Assembly (NCBI RefSeq): GCF_019748715.1
Contig: NZ_JACLBZ010000014.1
Location: 248,001 to 312,000, forward strand
Length of the DNA stretch: 64,000 nucleotides
DNA from: Sporosarcina aquimarina
GTDB lineage: Bacteria; Bacillota; Bacilli; Bacillales_A; Planococcaceae
Direction of reading: 5' to 3'
The notes under the pieces were generated by a model. That model worked only from the letters and a program-made list of their open reading frames with translations, did not search any database and was not told the origin of the DNA. A program made the position numbers and the translations under genes. Shown piece by piece: positions 1 to 9,019 of this stretch (the first letter of the stretch is position 1; every line of letters begins with the position of its first letter).

Positions 1-579
1 CGACATGGGATAGGGGATATCGACATGTATGCCGTCAGGTGTAATCACATCTACAATCTTCGTAAAACCCTCGAAATCGACGATTGCATAATATTGAACA
101 TCTATGTCGAAATTTTGCTTGATGGTTTTGCGGACTAATTCAGGACCACCAAGGAAAAATGCTGCATTTATTTTCTGCATTCCATATTCAGGAACCTCGA
201 CATATGTATCTCTCATAAGGGAGACTAGCTTTACTTTATTCGTATGTTGATCGTAATGGCCGATCATCAGGGCGTCTGATCGTGCATCTTCCTCATCCGC
301 TCTGGCATCGTTACCGATTAGCAGTACGTTTATTTCACCAAACTGAGGATCCGCGCCTTCAAACGGTTCGAACTTCGTATTCAAATCCCCATTGCCGCTC
401 GAATTGCTATTCAGTTCAGTGTGGACGTTGCTCGTCGTATCCCCATTTGCCAAAGATACTCCACTAGTATATTGATTCACAAAGTAGATAGCACCTGCTA
501 GTAGTATGAACGCAAAAATCAGGAAAAAGTTCCTCTGATCCTTGCTTTTCTTCCTCCTTCTCTTGCTTCTCGTCTCCAT
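1..579 (-). CDS. LytR-CpsA-Psr (LCP) family protein, 3' end cut by window edge
   Basis: 193 codons are visible from an ATG at 579, preceded by an AGGTGAT ribosome site; the frame stays open to the window edge. The product starts with a basic stretch (METRSKRRRKKSK), then one membrane segment (about residues 18-34), a Ser/Asn/Gly-rich linker, and the start of an LCP catalytic domain (INVLLIGNDAR about residue 83, then SDALMIGHYD and VSLMRDTYVEVP). LCP enzymes transfer undecaprenyl-linked polymers such as teichoic acids to peptidoglycan outside the membrane. The Asp/Arg positions seen fit phosphate and Mg binding. The C-terminal part lies outside the window, so paralogue assignment (TagU/LytR-like) is not possible. 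Confidence 0.88.
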   Translation of the reverse strand, partial: METRSKRRRKKSKDQRNFFLIFAFILLAGAIYFVNQYTSGVSLANGDTTSNVHTELNSNSSGNGDLNTKFEPFEGADPQFGEINVLLIGNDARADEEDARSDALMIGHYDQHTNKVKLVSLMRDTYVEVPEYGMQKINAAFFLGGPELVRKTIKQNFDIDVQYYAIVDFEGFTKIVDVITPDGIHVDIPYPMS

Positions 580-603
580 CCTTATCACCTGCTAACTTGG
601 TTA

Positions 604-1236
604 TTAATTCTTATTTACTGTGCTGGAAGCAATCTGAACAGCGATCGCATCATCGATATAGCCAATTGCGAATAAATAATCCGGTATGGCATCGATCGGG
701 GCAATGAAATATAATAATGCACTGCCAATAATAGCAATTTCTCGTTTACTTCCATTTTGAGCTTTGAACCTGCCGAATAAGTATTTTAGCTGATCCATGA
801 ATGGTCCCGTTCCGCCGGTGCTTTGGAGTTTCTCCTCAAAATCATTCAGAATACGATTCTTGCCTTCTGTCGTTTGTGAATCGTCTTTGTACTCTGCCAG
901 TTGTTTTTCTACATTAGAAATGGAAATAGTGGCGGAGAGTTGATCAGATATATCCAAGAGGTGTTGTATGGTTTTATCGTCAGCAAACGTTGATTCTTTT
1001 TTGTTTTCTATAGAATAGCCTGCAGCTTCCAATAATTTCGACAACGGGATATCCAAAACAGATGAAAACTTCTCTAGATGATCAAGAGTCGCTTTACGTT
1101 TGTTGTTGATGATTCGAGAAATCGTAGCTGTGTCAATGTCCGTACGTTCACTTAGTTTGCGCATGGACAATGAATGTTTTTTTAAAGTATTTCGTAATAA
1201 ATGCCCGATCGACAGTGTTTCAAATTCATTTGACAT
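604..1236 (-). CDS. XRE-type HTH regulator with C-terminal DUF1232 domain
   Basis: 210 aa. Residues about 10-70 form a Cro/CI-type helix-turn-helix (MRKLSERTDIDTATISRIIN). The last 60 residues carry the DUF1232/YkvA signature (ALLYFIAPIDAIPDYLF then YIDDAIAV), a short hydrophobic module found in small membrane-associated proteins. The middle (70-140) is polar and helical. A DNA-binding domain joined to DUF1232 suggests a regulator that senses or sits at the membrane; that is inference. It is divergent from the HD-domain gene at 1475, and the shared intergenic region holds several palindromes that could be its operators. The start ATG at 1236 has GGAGA upstream. Confidence 0.8.
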   Translation of the reverse strand: MSNEFETLSIGHLLRNTLKKHSLSMRKLSERTDIDTATISRIINNKRKATLDHLEKFSSVLDIPLSKLLEAAGYSIENKKESTFADDKTIQHLLDISDQLSATISISNVEKQLAEYKDDSQTTEGKNRILNDFEEKLQSTGGTGPFMDQLKYLFGRFKAQNGSKREIAIIGSALLYFIAPIDAIPDYLFAIGYIDDAIAVQIASSTVNKN

Positions 1237-1250
1237 AAAACCAATCTCCT

Positions 1251-1336
1251 TTACAGAAAAACTGTAAGAAATTAAATGATCACCTAACGGCTTACATTGT
1301 AAAGAATTTTAAAGTAGTGTTGACAATTTGTCAACA
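1251..1336. promoter_or_regulatory. Cluster of short palindromes in divergent promoter region
   Basis: Three inverted repeats lie between the HTH gene and the HD gene: TTACAG-5 nt-CTGTAA at 1251-1267, TTACA-T-TGTAA at 1292-1302, and GTTGACA-ATT-TGTCAAC at 1319-1335. The first two share TTACA/TGTAA half sites. The third overlaps a TTGACA that could be a -35 for the + strand gene. They are candidate operators for the adjacent HTH protein. Confidence 0.45.
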
Positions 1337-1474
1337 TGTGTAGAAAAATATTGCAGTTTGTTGAAAATGCAAATGAAATTCACTTGTTACTTTGCAGTAA
1401 GATTTCTTTTCATGAGATGTCAAATGTTTTTTCTGGTACGCTACAACATAGGATATAGAACTGTATAGAAAGGA

Positions 1475-2110
1475 ATGGATAATTTGAAAGAAATGATAGC
1501 GAAATGCAGACAGATGGTTGAAATTATTTATAATAAATATGATGCGAGTCACGATCTAGATCATATTGATCGCGTGATGAAAAATGCAGAGAAGATCTTG
1601 CTTACTGAACCAACTGCTGATGAGCTCGTCGTTCGCTTAGCTGTTCTTTTGCATGACATAGAAGATGCGAAATATGAATCATTGCATGAGGCTACAACGG
1701 TAGAGATGCTCAAGCAAATTGGTGCTTCAGAGGACTTATCTGCGAACGTAATGTCTGCAATTGAAAGTGTGTCATTTAACGGAGGGCATTCGAAAGAGAT
1801 TACTTCTATTGAAGGGGCTATTGTCAGAGATGCGGACCGGCTGGATGCAATCGGAGCAATCGGCATTGCGAGGGCATTTGCTTTTGGAGGGGCGCGGGGC
1901 AGAAAGTTATACGACTTAGAGGAAGAAGCTCGCAGGAGTATGTCGGCTTCTGAGTACCGTTCAAAAGAAACAGCTTCTGTTACGCATTTTCATGAAAAGT
2001 TGCTATTGCTTAAGGATTTGATGGTAACAGAAGAAGGAATCCGACTGGCGAAGGAACGACATGATTTTATGGTTTTATTTTTAAATGAATTGAAGAAGGA
2101 GATTGAGTAA
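1475..2110 (+). CDS. HD-domain phosphohydrolase (YpgQ/YedJ-like)
   Basis: 211 aa. HD-superfamily metal ligands are visible: HDLDHIDRV near residue 26, LLHDIEDAK near 57, and IVRDADRLDAIGAIGIAR near 117, the last being typical of the YedJ/YpgQ group, which hydrolyses nucleotides in the cytosol. B. subtilis YpgQ is about the same length. The AAGGA ribosome site directly abuts the ATG at 1475; a TTG at 1484 (residue 4) has the better 9-nt spacing and may be the true start. Substrate specificity cannot be read from the sequence. Confidence 0.85.
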   Translation: MDNLKEMIAKCRQMVEIIYNKYDASHDLDHIDRVMKNAEKILLTEPTADELVVRLAVLLHDIEDAKYESLHEATTVEMLKQIGASEDLSANVMSAIESVSFNGGHSKEITSIEGAIVRDADRLDAIGAIGIARAFAFGGARGRKLYDLEEEARRSMSASEYRSKETASVTHFHEKLLLLKDLMVTEEGIRLAKERHDFMVLFLNELKKEIE

Positions 2111-2209
2111 AAAGAATAGTTTGAAATTCAATTCCTTTTCTGGTCTTCGTTTGGTAGAATAAAGAAAACAGCTTATTTTGTTCTATCCTGTGAAGAAAAA
2201 GGTGAGTAC

Positions 2210-2308
2210 TTGGATAAAAATAATAGATTATTTATTATTACATTAATTGCAATTGTACTCTTTACATTGGGTGGTTTTGCAATGCAAAAAGGTTTTATTA
2301 CATTTTAA
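2210..2308 (+). CDS. Small single-pass membrane protein, 32 aa
   Basis: TTG start at 2210 preceded by AAAAAGGTGAG. The product is DKNNR followed by an uninterrupted hydrophobic segment (LFIITLIAIVLFTLGGFAM) and a short QKGFITF tail. One membrane helix, no recognised family. It lies alone between the HD and MOSC genes. The ribosome site and clean membrane segment support a real gene; its small size keeps confidence moderate. Confidence 0.45.
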   Translation: MDKNNRLFIITLIAIVLFTLGGFAMQKGFITF

Positions 2309-2426
2309 GTGTCTTGTTTCATTCTTTAGAGTCCTATGGTCAGTTCATCGACCAAGGGCTTTTCAAGTTATTTTGACATCATGAAAGATATAAACGAAAT
2401 ACTCAATGAAGGAAGGAGGGAATCAG

Positions 2427-3155
2427 ATGAATATATATCAAAAACAGCCTGCAGAAATAGCGTCTATTTTTGTTGGGAAACCAAAAGTGATAGGGCAGCA
2501 AAATGCAGATCATCCGATGGAACGTGAATGGAAAACCTCCATCTTTAAAGAGCCTTTTGACGGACAGATCTTTTTAGGGATGACCAATCTGGAAGGGGAT
2601 GAGCAGGCGGATCTAAAACACCACGGGGGTCCTGAAAAAGCTGTGTTTTCCTATCCGTCCGAGCATTATCATTATTGGCAAAATAAGCTCGGAAATTCGG
2701 AAATCAAGCCGGGCGGCATGGGAGAAAATTTCTCTACTATTAATTTGCAGGAATCTGACGTTGCGATTGGTGATATCTATGAAGTTGGGGAAGCCGTGAT
2801 ACAGGTGTCCCAACCGCGTCAGCCATGCTGGAAGCCTGCCCGTAGATTCCAAATACAAAATCTGGCTATACTTCTGCAAAACTCAGGCCGCACGGGTTGG
2901 TATTATCGTGTTCTTCAGGAGGGCTTTGTCGAGGCGGGTCAGACATTTCAACTGAGAGATCGTGTCGCCCCAGAATGGACAATTGAAAAATGTAATCAGG
3001 TCATGCATATAGAGCGAGAAAACTTCGAAAAAGCAGCTGCACTTGCAGCAGTTTCTGAGCTTGCGACCAATTGGAAAAAGACGTTGCTGAATCGAATTGA
3101 AATGAGAAAGGCTGAGGATATTCATAATCGAGTGTTCGGTCCTAATGTCGAGTGA
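2427..3155 (+). CDS. MOSC-domain protein (YiiM-like)
   Basis: 242 aa from the ATG at 2427, which follows GGAGGG with 6-nt spacing; an upstream in-frame ATG at 2406 lacks a ribosome site. The MOSC beta-barrel motifs are visible: a DLKHHGGPEKAVFSYPSEHY block near residue 70, GENFSTINLQESDVAIGDIYEVGEAVIQVSQPRQPCWK with the family's conserved cysteine, and a C-terminal three-helix extension typical of YiiM. MOSC proteins bind molybdenum cofactor; YiiM-type proteins reduce N-hydroxylated base analogues in E. coli. No molybdopterin gene adjoins it. Confidence 0.85.
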   Translation: MNIYQKQPAEIASIFVGKPKVIGQQNADHPMEREWKTSIFKEPFDGQIFLGMTNLEGDEQADLKHHGGPEKAVFSYPSEHYHYWQNKLGNSEIKPGGMGENFSTINLQESDVAIGDIYEVGEAVIQVSQPRQPCWKPARRFQIQNLAILLQNSGRTGWYYRVLQEGFVEAGQTFQLRDRVAPEWTIEKCNQVMHIERENFEKAAALAAVSELATNWKKTLLNRIEMRKAEDIHNRVFGPNVE

Positions 3156-3210
3156 TATTCCTCGTATTTACTTTGCATAATCTACAACAGTTCAATATAG
3201 TAAGCAATCC

Positions 3211-3244
3211 AAGCTGAAAACTTTTTTGTGTTCAGCTTTTTTTG
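3211..3244 (+). terminator. Rho-independent terminator after MOSC gene
   Basis: AAGCTGAA ... TTCAGCTT stem followed by a T run. It also faces the end of the minus-strand gene at 3256. Confidence 0.75.
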
Positions 3245-3255
3245 TTGCAATAGAT

Positions 3256-3495
3256 TTAACGTTGCTGTTTTTTTAACCGTTCTACTTCTTTCATCAAATA
3301 TTCAATTTGCTGTTGCATCTCCAATTTATCCGGATCATTCGCTGATTCAGGTCCTTTTGAAATTTGCTGTAGTGCTAAGTAGGCGGAAAACGTGGTCAGT
3401 GCATCGCCAAGAAACCCGAAAGCTTCACCAAGAAAAGCGATTTCCGCAATTTGTTTATCGCTAACACCCTCGTTTTGAAAGAAGTCATTATCCAC
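3256..3495 (-). CDS. Conserved-type small protein with C-terminal coiled coil
   Basis: 79 aa, unrecognised. The N-terminal half is a helix rich in Ala/Gly/Phe (IAEIAFLGEAFGFLGDALTTFSAYLALQ). The C-terminal 30 residues (LEMQQQIEYLMKEVERLKKQQR) read as a short coiled coil. The ATG at 3495 has GGGAGG upstream at rather long spacing and a closer GGGTGG. It stands alone between convergent MOSC and divergent aconitase genes. No function proposed. Confidence 0.65.
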   Translation of the reverse strand: MDNDFFQNEGVSDKQIAEIAFLGEAFGFLGDALTTFSAYLALQQISKGPESANDPDKLEMQQQIEYLMKEVERLKKQQR

Positions 3496-3709
3496 CCAAA
3501 CAACCTCCCTTATCCTTTTATCTATTATATGAAAAGCCAGCTAATTGAGTTCGAAATAGAAGTGCTATAGTACATACTAGTTATGCTGAAACTGCATAAA
3601 ACTCGACTTGAAAGGGCAGGCTTTTTGCATGTCCGTTGTTCGGGTGTTTAGAAAGCAGATTTTGGGTATACGTTTTAAATAGTATGACTCTTTGAAAGGG
3701 CGGAGTATA

Positions 3710-5668
3710 GTGGCTTTAAATGTTACACAAAAGCTAATTAAATCACATTTAATTTCCGGGGAAATGAAACACGGAGAAGAGATTGGATTGAAGATTGACC
3801 AGACACTTACACAAGATGCAACCGGTACAATGGTGATGTTAGAGCTGGAGGCAATGGGTGTAAAGCGTGCACAGACAGAAGCATCCGCCCAATATGTAGA
3901 CCACAATGTCATTCAAGTAGACAACAAGAATGCGGATGATCACTTATTTTTGCAGAGCGCCACACAGCGATTTGGATTGTATTATAGCCGACCTGGCAAT
4001 GGAGTTAGCCACCCTGTACACATGCAACGGCTTGCAAAACCTGGGAAGACCTTGCTGGGTTCGGATAGTCACACTTGCGCGAACGGTTGTATGGGGATGC
4101 TGGCGATGGGTGCAGGCGGTTTGGATGTCGCGCTGGCGATCGCCGGCAAACCCATTTATATTAAAATGCCACAAGTATGGGGTGTGAGATTGACTGGTGA
4201 ATTACCTGATTGGGTAAGTGCCAAAGATGTCATACTGGAAATGTTAAGGCGTTATGATGTCAAAGGCGGCGTAGGTAAGATCATTGAATATTATGGCCCG
4301 GGGTTGAACCATCTAAGTGCCATGGATCGGCATGTGATTGCCAATATGGGGGCTGAATTAGGTGCCACCACGACTGTCTTCCCATCAGATGAAGAGATAA
4401 AACATTTTCTAAAGACTCAGGGGAGAGAAGAAGATTGGACAGAACTTACAGCGGATAAAGGCGCAACTTATGACTTGAATGAAGAAATTAATTTATCAGA
4501 ACTCGTTCCCTTAATCGCTAAGCCTTCAAGCCCCGGAAATGTTGTTCCTGTATCTGAAGTTGCCGGTACACCCATTTATCAATCATATCTCGGTTCCTCG
4601 GCAAATCCGGGTTATCGTGATTTTGCTATCGTATCTGAAATTGTTAAAGGGAAAAGGGCGAAACAAGGTGTTTCTTTCGATGTTAACCCAACTTCCAGAC
4701 AACTCCTAACTGATTTAGTTAAAGAAGGGCATATCGCCAATCTTCTTCAAGCGGACGCACGGTTGCACCAAGCTGGCTGTAATGGCTGTATCGGTATGGG
4801 ACAAGCCCCAGCGACTGGGCGGAATAGCTTACGGACAACACCGCGGAACTTCCCGGGCAGATCGGGAACACTCGAGGATAGCGTGTTTTTGTGTAGTCCG
4901 GAAACAGCTGCAGCATCCGTTCTGAATGGAGAAATTACAGATCCGAGAACTTTGGGTATGCCGTATCCGCTAGTAAAAGACCCGGAAACGCCTACCGTGG
5001 ATACGAAACTATTGACAGAACCATTGCCATATGAGGAAGCTCGAAAAGTGGAACTATACAAGGGACCGAATATCGCGTTGATTCCGGAGATGGATGAATT
5101 AAAAGACGAACTTGAAATTCCAATATTGCTAAAGATGAATGATAATATTTCAACCGATGAAATCCTCGCAGGAGGAGCGCGTGTCTTGCCTTATCGGAGT
5201 AATCTTCCTGAAATCAGTAAATTTGCATTTGAGATAATCGACCGTACCTATTACTCGCGAGCCAAAGCAAGTACTTTGGAAGGCGGACATGCCATTGTCG
5301 CAGGTTCTAACTATGGGCAAGGATCAAGTCGGGAACATGCCGCTCTTGCACCGAGATATCTTGGTCTACGGGTAGCATTAGTAAAAGATTTTGCCCGTAT
5401 ACATTGGCAAAACTTAGTTAATTTTGGTGTTCTTCCATTAACCTTTGTCGATCCAGATGATTATAAGTTGTTAGAAAATGGAGACGTTCTTCAACTTAGT
5501 AATTTACGTGAAGCGGTGAAGAGTGCAAAAGAATTTCCGATTGCTATAAAAGGGAAAAATCGTCAAATTCTTGTTCGACACAGCATGTCGGAGAGGCAAA
5601 TTGATGTCATGCTCGAAGGTGGCATGATTAATTGGGCAAAAGCTCGACAAGATGAGACGCATGTTTAA
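3710..5668 (+). CDS. Aconitate hydratase, Aquifex-type
   Basis: 652 aa from the GTG at 3710, which has GGGCGGAG 4 nt upstream; the upstream TTG at 3692 lacks one. Aconitase converts citrate to isocitrate using a 4Fe-4S cluster. The cluster cysteines are present: Cys123 in GSDSHTC and Cys357/Cys360 in GCNGCIGMG. The C-terminal swivel domain has GSNYGQGSSREHAAL near 532-546 with the catalytic serine. Domain order is the mitochondrial type, but at 652 aa it matches the shorter Aquifex-type family rather than the roughly 900-residue CitB found in Bacillus. The zinc-ribbon gene follows after 21 nt, likely the same transcript. Confidence 0.9.
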   Translation: MALNVTQKLIKSHLISGEMKHGEEIGLKIDQTLTQDATGTMVMLELEAMGVKRAQTEASAQYVDHNVIQVDNKNADDHLFLQSATQRFGLYYSRPGNGVSHPVHMQRLAKPGKTLLGSDSHTCANGCMGMLAMGAGGLDVALAIAGKPIYIKMPQVWGVRLTGELPDWVSAKDVILEMLRRYDVKGGVGKIIEYYGPGLNHLSAMDRHVIANMGAELGATTTVFPSDEEIKHFLKTQGREEDWTELTADKGATYDLNEEINLSELVPLIAKPSSPGNVVPVSEVAGTPIYQSYLGSSANPGYRDFAIVSEIVKGKRAKQGVSFDVNPTSRQLLTDLVKEGHIANLLQADARLHQAGCNGCIGMGQAPATGRNSLRTTPRNFPGRSGTLEDSVFLCSPETAAASVLNGEITDPRTLGMPYPLVKDPETPTVDTKLLTEPLPYEEARKVELYKGPNIALIPEMDELKDELEIPILLKMNDNISTDEILAGGARVLPYRSNLPEISKFAFEIIDRTYYSRAKASTLEGGHAIVAGSNYGQGSSREHAALAPRYLGLRVALVKDFARIHWQNLVNFGVLPLTFVDPDDYKLLENGDVLQLSNLREAVKSAKEFPIAIKGKNRQILVRHSMSERQIDVMLEGGMINWAKARQDETHV

Positions 5669-5689
5669 TTAAAGAGGGGGTATTATAAA

Positions 5690-5866
5690 ATGGTTGATCG
5701 AGAAAGTACATGTAAGGCATGTGAAGGTGCAGGAATGTTAGCGGACGATGAAGGTTGGCAATATGCCTGCAGTGTCTGCCGAGGTAAAGGAATTCTTCAC
5801 TCTGCTGTTTCTGCAGAGGAAGCAAAAGTCATGGAAGTAGACCACAACAACCGATTGTTAGATTAA
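5690..5866 (+). CDS. 58-aa zinc-ribbon protein (DnaJ-type CxxCxGxG)
   Basis: ATG at 5690 after AGAGGGGG. The product carries CKACEGAG (residues 8-15) and CSVCRGKG (about 28-35), two CxxCxGxG knuckles as in the DnaJ zinc domain, followed by an acidic tail ending NNRLLD. It sits between the aconitase and metallo-hydrolase genes with short gaps, so an operon is likely. It might be a small chaperone-like or metal-binding accessory of the Fe-S enzyme; that is speculation. Function unknown. Confidence 0.75.
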   Translation: MVDRESTCKACEGAGMLADDEGWQYACSVCRGKGILHSAVSAEEAKVMEVDHNNRLLD

Positions 5867-5885
5867 TGGACAGGAGGCTACAATA

Positions 5886-6731
5886 ATGGAAAGAAGTTCA
5901 TCAACTGAGCGTTTTCAACCGGTTACTTCAGAAAAGAGTAATCAAGGTGTAGAGGTAACGCCTGACCTGTATTGTCATACGATACAAATTGTGAACATCA
6001 TCTTTTATGGTAAACCTGACGAGGGAGATTGGGTCCTGATTGACGCAGGAATGCCTAAATCCGGGAAAAAAATTGTGGAAGCCGCAGTTGCGCGGTTTGG
6101 TTCTCACCGACCTCCAAAAGCGATTATCATGACACATGCACATTTCGACCATGTGGGTGGATTGATTGATGTATTGGAGGAATGGAAAGACGTCCCGGTT
6201 TACGCCCACGAGCTTGAAATGCCTTATATTACGGGTAAGCAAGACTATCCACAACCTGATACTTTGGTAGAAGGTGGCATGGTAGCCAAAATGTCTTTTA
6301 TGTTTCCAATCGAAGCCGTAGATATTGGAGAACGGGCGCATGTCTTACCAACTGATCATTCTGTACCGTTCATGCCGGGATGGAAATGGATCCATACGCC
6401 GGGTCACTCAACAGGACATGTATCACTATTTAGAGAATCAGATCATGCGCTGATTGCAGGAGATGCATTCGTTACAGTGAAACAGGATTCACTTTACAAA
6501 GTGTTTACCCAAGAACTGGAGATGAACGGTCCACCACGCTATTTGACTCCCGATTGGGAAAGTGCAGAACAATCAGTCAAGTCATTGGCTGCTCTCAAAC
6601 CAGAAATTGCGATTACAGGTCATGGCGTACCGGTTACGGATGCTTCATGGCTGCAAATAGAATTAGACAACTTAGCCAATCGGTTTAAAAATGTAGCTGT
6701 GCCCAATTATGGTAAATTTGTCGATGAATAA
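5886..6731 (+). CDS. Metallo-beta-lactamase-fold hydrolase
   Basis: 281 aa, ATG at 5886 after CAGGAGG. The MBL metal motif THAHFDHVGG is at residues 83-92, with further ligands in TPGHSTGHVSLF and LIAGDAFV. The N-terminal strand segment (LIDAGMPKSGKK) is typical of glyoxalase II/RNase Z-like hydrolases that bind two metals. Substrate unknown. It is the third gene of the aconitase/zinc-ribbon cluster and ends at a strong terminator. Confidence 0.85.
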   Translation: MERSSSTERFQPVTSEKSNQGVEVTPDLYCHTIQIVNIIFYGKPDEGDWVLIDAGMPKSGKKIVEAAVARFGSHRPPKAIIMTHAHFDHVGGLIDVLEEWKDVPVYAHELEMPYITGKQDYPQPDTLVEGGMVAKMSFMFPIEAVDIGERAHVLPTDHSVPFMPGWKWIHTPGHSTGHVSLFRESDHALIAGDAFVTVKQDSLYKVFTQELEMNGPPRYLTPDWESAEQSVKSLAALKPEIAITGHGVPVTDASWLQIELDNLANRFKNVAVPNYGKFVDE

Positions 6732-6735
6732 TTGA

Positions 6736-6777
6736 AAAGCTTATCTGCAGACAGGATGTACTGCAGATAAGCTTTTT
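6736..6777 (+). terminator. Strong rho-independent terminator
   Basis: Perfect 15-bp stem AAAGCTTATCTGCAG / CTGCAGATAAGCTTT around a 10-nt loop, ending in a short T run. Confidence 0.9.
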
Positions 6778-6802
6778 GGTTTGAAAACAAGAAAACCTTG
6801 AA

Positions 6803-6831
6803 TTGACGAACTATTAAAACAACAGTAGTAT
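6803..6831 (+). promoter_or_regulatory. Sigma-A-type promoter for acetoacetyl-CoA synthetase
   Basis: TTGACG (6803-6808), 17-nt spacer, TAGTAT (6826-6831), about 60 nt upstream of the start codon. Confidence 0.6.
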
Positions 6832-6892
6832 AGTTAATGAAAGCGAATACATTCAGTTTGTATATAGATAAGCTACAGAGGGAGGAATCGGG

Positions 6893-8890
6893 ATGGCGAT
6901 AGAAGGAACAATACTTTGGAAACCAAGTGAATCCTACAAAGAACAAGCGAACATTACACACTATATGAATTGGTTGCAGGAAGAGAGAGGATTAGAGGTC
7001 TCTGACTATAACTCACTATGGCAATGGTCTGTAAATGAACTAGAGGATTTTTGGGAATCGATATGGAACTACTTCGCTATTGATTCAGCTTCTCCTTATA
7101 AACAAGTACTAGACACGAAGAGAATGCCGGGCGCTAACTGGTTTTCGGGATCAACACTAAATTACGTGGAGCATATTTTCCGACAGGGCGCTAATGAGAA
7201 AACTGCGATTTTTCATGAATCTGAAATTCGTCCGCTCGGAGAAATGTCATGGGGGACATTTAAAGAGCAAGTCGTGACCTTAGCGACGAAATTACGAGAG
7301 ATTGGGGTCAAACCTGGAGATTGTGTAGCTGCCTACTTGCCGAATATACCGGAAACCGTTGTAGCAATGATGGCTACAATGAGCATCGGTGCGATCTGGT
7401 CAAGTTGTTCACCGGATTTTGGCAGCAGAAGTGTGCTGGATCGCCTTCAGCAAATCGAACCGAAGCTATTGTTGACGATCGATGGGTATCAGTATGCTGG
7501 TAAAACCTTTGATCGGCGTGAAGAGATTCGTGACATTGTAAAGCGTTTGCCAAGTGTTCAGCATGTGATTCATGTACCATATTTATATGCAGAAGAACAG
7601 GTAGGACCTACGAAAGATGCGTTAATCTGGAATGATGTGATCAATGAGCCCGCAGCAGTCTCGGTAGCCCAATTTACATTTGAAAAAGTGCCATTTGACC
7701 ACCCTCTGCAAATTATGTACTCATCCGGCACGACAGGAATTCCAAAAGCGATTGTGCATAGTCATGGCGGAATTTTATTGGAATCATATAAGATTTTAAC
7801 CTTCCATGCAAACTTGACTCCGGATAGCCGCTTGCTCTTTTATACAACGACAGGGTGGATGATGTTCAATATATTAACGAGTGGATTGCTTACAGGTTCG
7901 TCTATCATCCTGTATGATGGGAATCCGGCTTATCCATCGATCGGAAAGTTGTGGGAGTTAGCAGAAAAGACGAAAGCTACTGTCTTTGGTGCCAGCCCGA
8001 TGTACATTAATTTAATGAAGAAAGCAGGCCTAACGCCAAAAGAGCAATATGATATTTCGGCTATTGATTCCATTATATTAAGCGGCGCGCCGGCAAGTCC
8101 AGATGTCTTTGAGTGGATTTATCAGAATGTGAAAGACGATTTATGGCTTTCCTCTCAAAGTGGGGGTACCGATATTTGTTCGGGGTTCGTGTCGGGTGTA
8201 CCGACAGAGCCGGTATACGCGGGAGAAATGCAAGTCCGCGGCCTTGGCGTAGATGTCCACGCATTCTCCGAAGCAGGAGTTCCTGTCGTGGATGAAGTTG
8301 GGGAATTAGTTGTACTGCAGCCGATGCCGTCCATGCCGATTTATTTTTGGAATGATGAACAAAATGAGCGGCTTCTGGAAAGCTACTTTGACACGTATGA
8401 GGGAATTTGGCGGCAAGGAGATAATTTGAAGATAACTTCGCGGGGTACTTGCGTAATTTACGGTCGGTCCGACTCTGTATTAAACCGCAACGGGGTCAGG
8501 ATGGGGACAAGTGAAATTTACGCGTCGGTAGAATCACTCGAAGGAATCCAAGATAGCATTATTGTGAATTTAGATTTACCGGATAGCCGATCGTATATGC
8601 CATTATTTATCGTGGTAAAAGAAGGGGTTTTATTCGACGAAGAATTAAAGTCGAGAATTAATAAAAAGATAAGAGAAGGTGTTTCGCCGAAGCACGTACC
8701 GGACGCTATTTTTCCAATCCAGCAAGTACCTTATACACTTACCGGAAAAAAGATGGAAGTGCCTATACGAAAAATAATTACGGGGATTCCAGTAGAGCAA
8801 GCAGCAAACCCGGATGCTATGGCGAATCCAGGGGCGCTTGATTATTTCGTTCGCTTCTCTGAAACCTTGAACGCACCTGTTGAAGGATGA
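6893..8890 (+). CDS. Acetoacetate-CoA ligase (acetoacetyl-CoA synthetase)
   Basis: 665 aa, ATG at 6893 after GAGGGAGGAA. An ANL-superfamily adenylating enzyme: it activates acetoacetate with ATP and CoA to acetoacetyl-CoA, linking ketone-body or leucine breakdown to polyhydroxybutyrate and acetyl-CoA metabolism. Visible motifs are SSGTTGIPKAIVHSHGG (about 280-296), the GRSDSVLNRNGVRMGTSEIY hinge block, and the catalytic lysine region TGKKMEVPIRK near the C terminus. The N-terminal block (GANWFSGSTLNYVEHIF) is characteristic of acetoacetyl- rather than acetyl-CoA synthetases. Flanked by its own promoter and terminator, so monocistronic. Confidence 0.9.
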   Translation: MAIEGTILWKPSESYKEQANITHYMNWLQEERGLEVSDYNSLWQWSVNELEDFWESIWNYFAIDSASPYKQVLDTKRMPGANWFSGSTLNYVEHIFRQGANEKTAIFHESEIRPLGEMSWGTFKEQVVTLATKLREIGVKPGDCVAAYLPNIPETVVAMMATMSIGAIWSSCSPDFGSRSVLDRLQQIEPKLLLTIDGYQYAGKTFDRREEIRDIVKRLPSVQHVIHVPYLYAEEQVGPTKDALIWNDVINEPAAVSVAQFTFEKVPFDHPLQIMYSSGTTGIPKAIVHSHGGILLESYKILTFHANLTPDSRLLFYTTTGWMMFNILTSGLLTGSSIILYDGNPAYPSIGKLWELAEKTKATVFGASPMYINLMKKAGLTPKEQYDISAIDSIILSGAPASPDVFEWIYQNVKDDLWLSSQSGGTDICSGFVSGVPTEPVYAGEMQVRGLGVDVHAFSEAGVPVVDEVGELVVLQPMPSMPIYFWNDEQNERLLESYFDTYEGIWRQGDNLKITSRGTCVIYGRSDSVLNRNGVRMGTSEIYASVESLEGIQDSIIVNLDLPDSRSYMPLFIVVKEGVLFDEELKSRINKKIREGVSPKHVPDAIFPIQQVPYTLTGKKMEVPIRKIITGIPVEQAANPDAMANPGALDYFVRFSETLNAPVEG

Positions 8891-8896
8891 ACCGAT

Positions 8897-8932
8897 AAAA
8901 GAGCTGAAGTCTTTATGATTTCAGCTCTTTTC
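8897..8932 (+). terminator. Rho-independent terminator
   Basis: AAAAGAGCTGAA / TTCAGCTCTTTT stem around an 11-nt loop, immediately after the ligase gene. Confidence 0.85.
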
Positions 8933-9019
8933 TATATGATTAAAAGCTGTTTTCACGATTTGCTTAGTATGAAAGGGACTAGCTGACGCATAGCAATGTA
9001 TTAAGAGAAAAGGAGAGTG

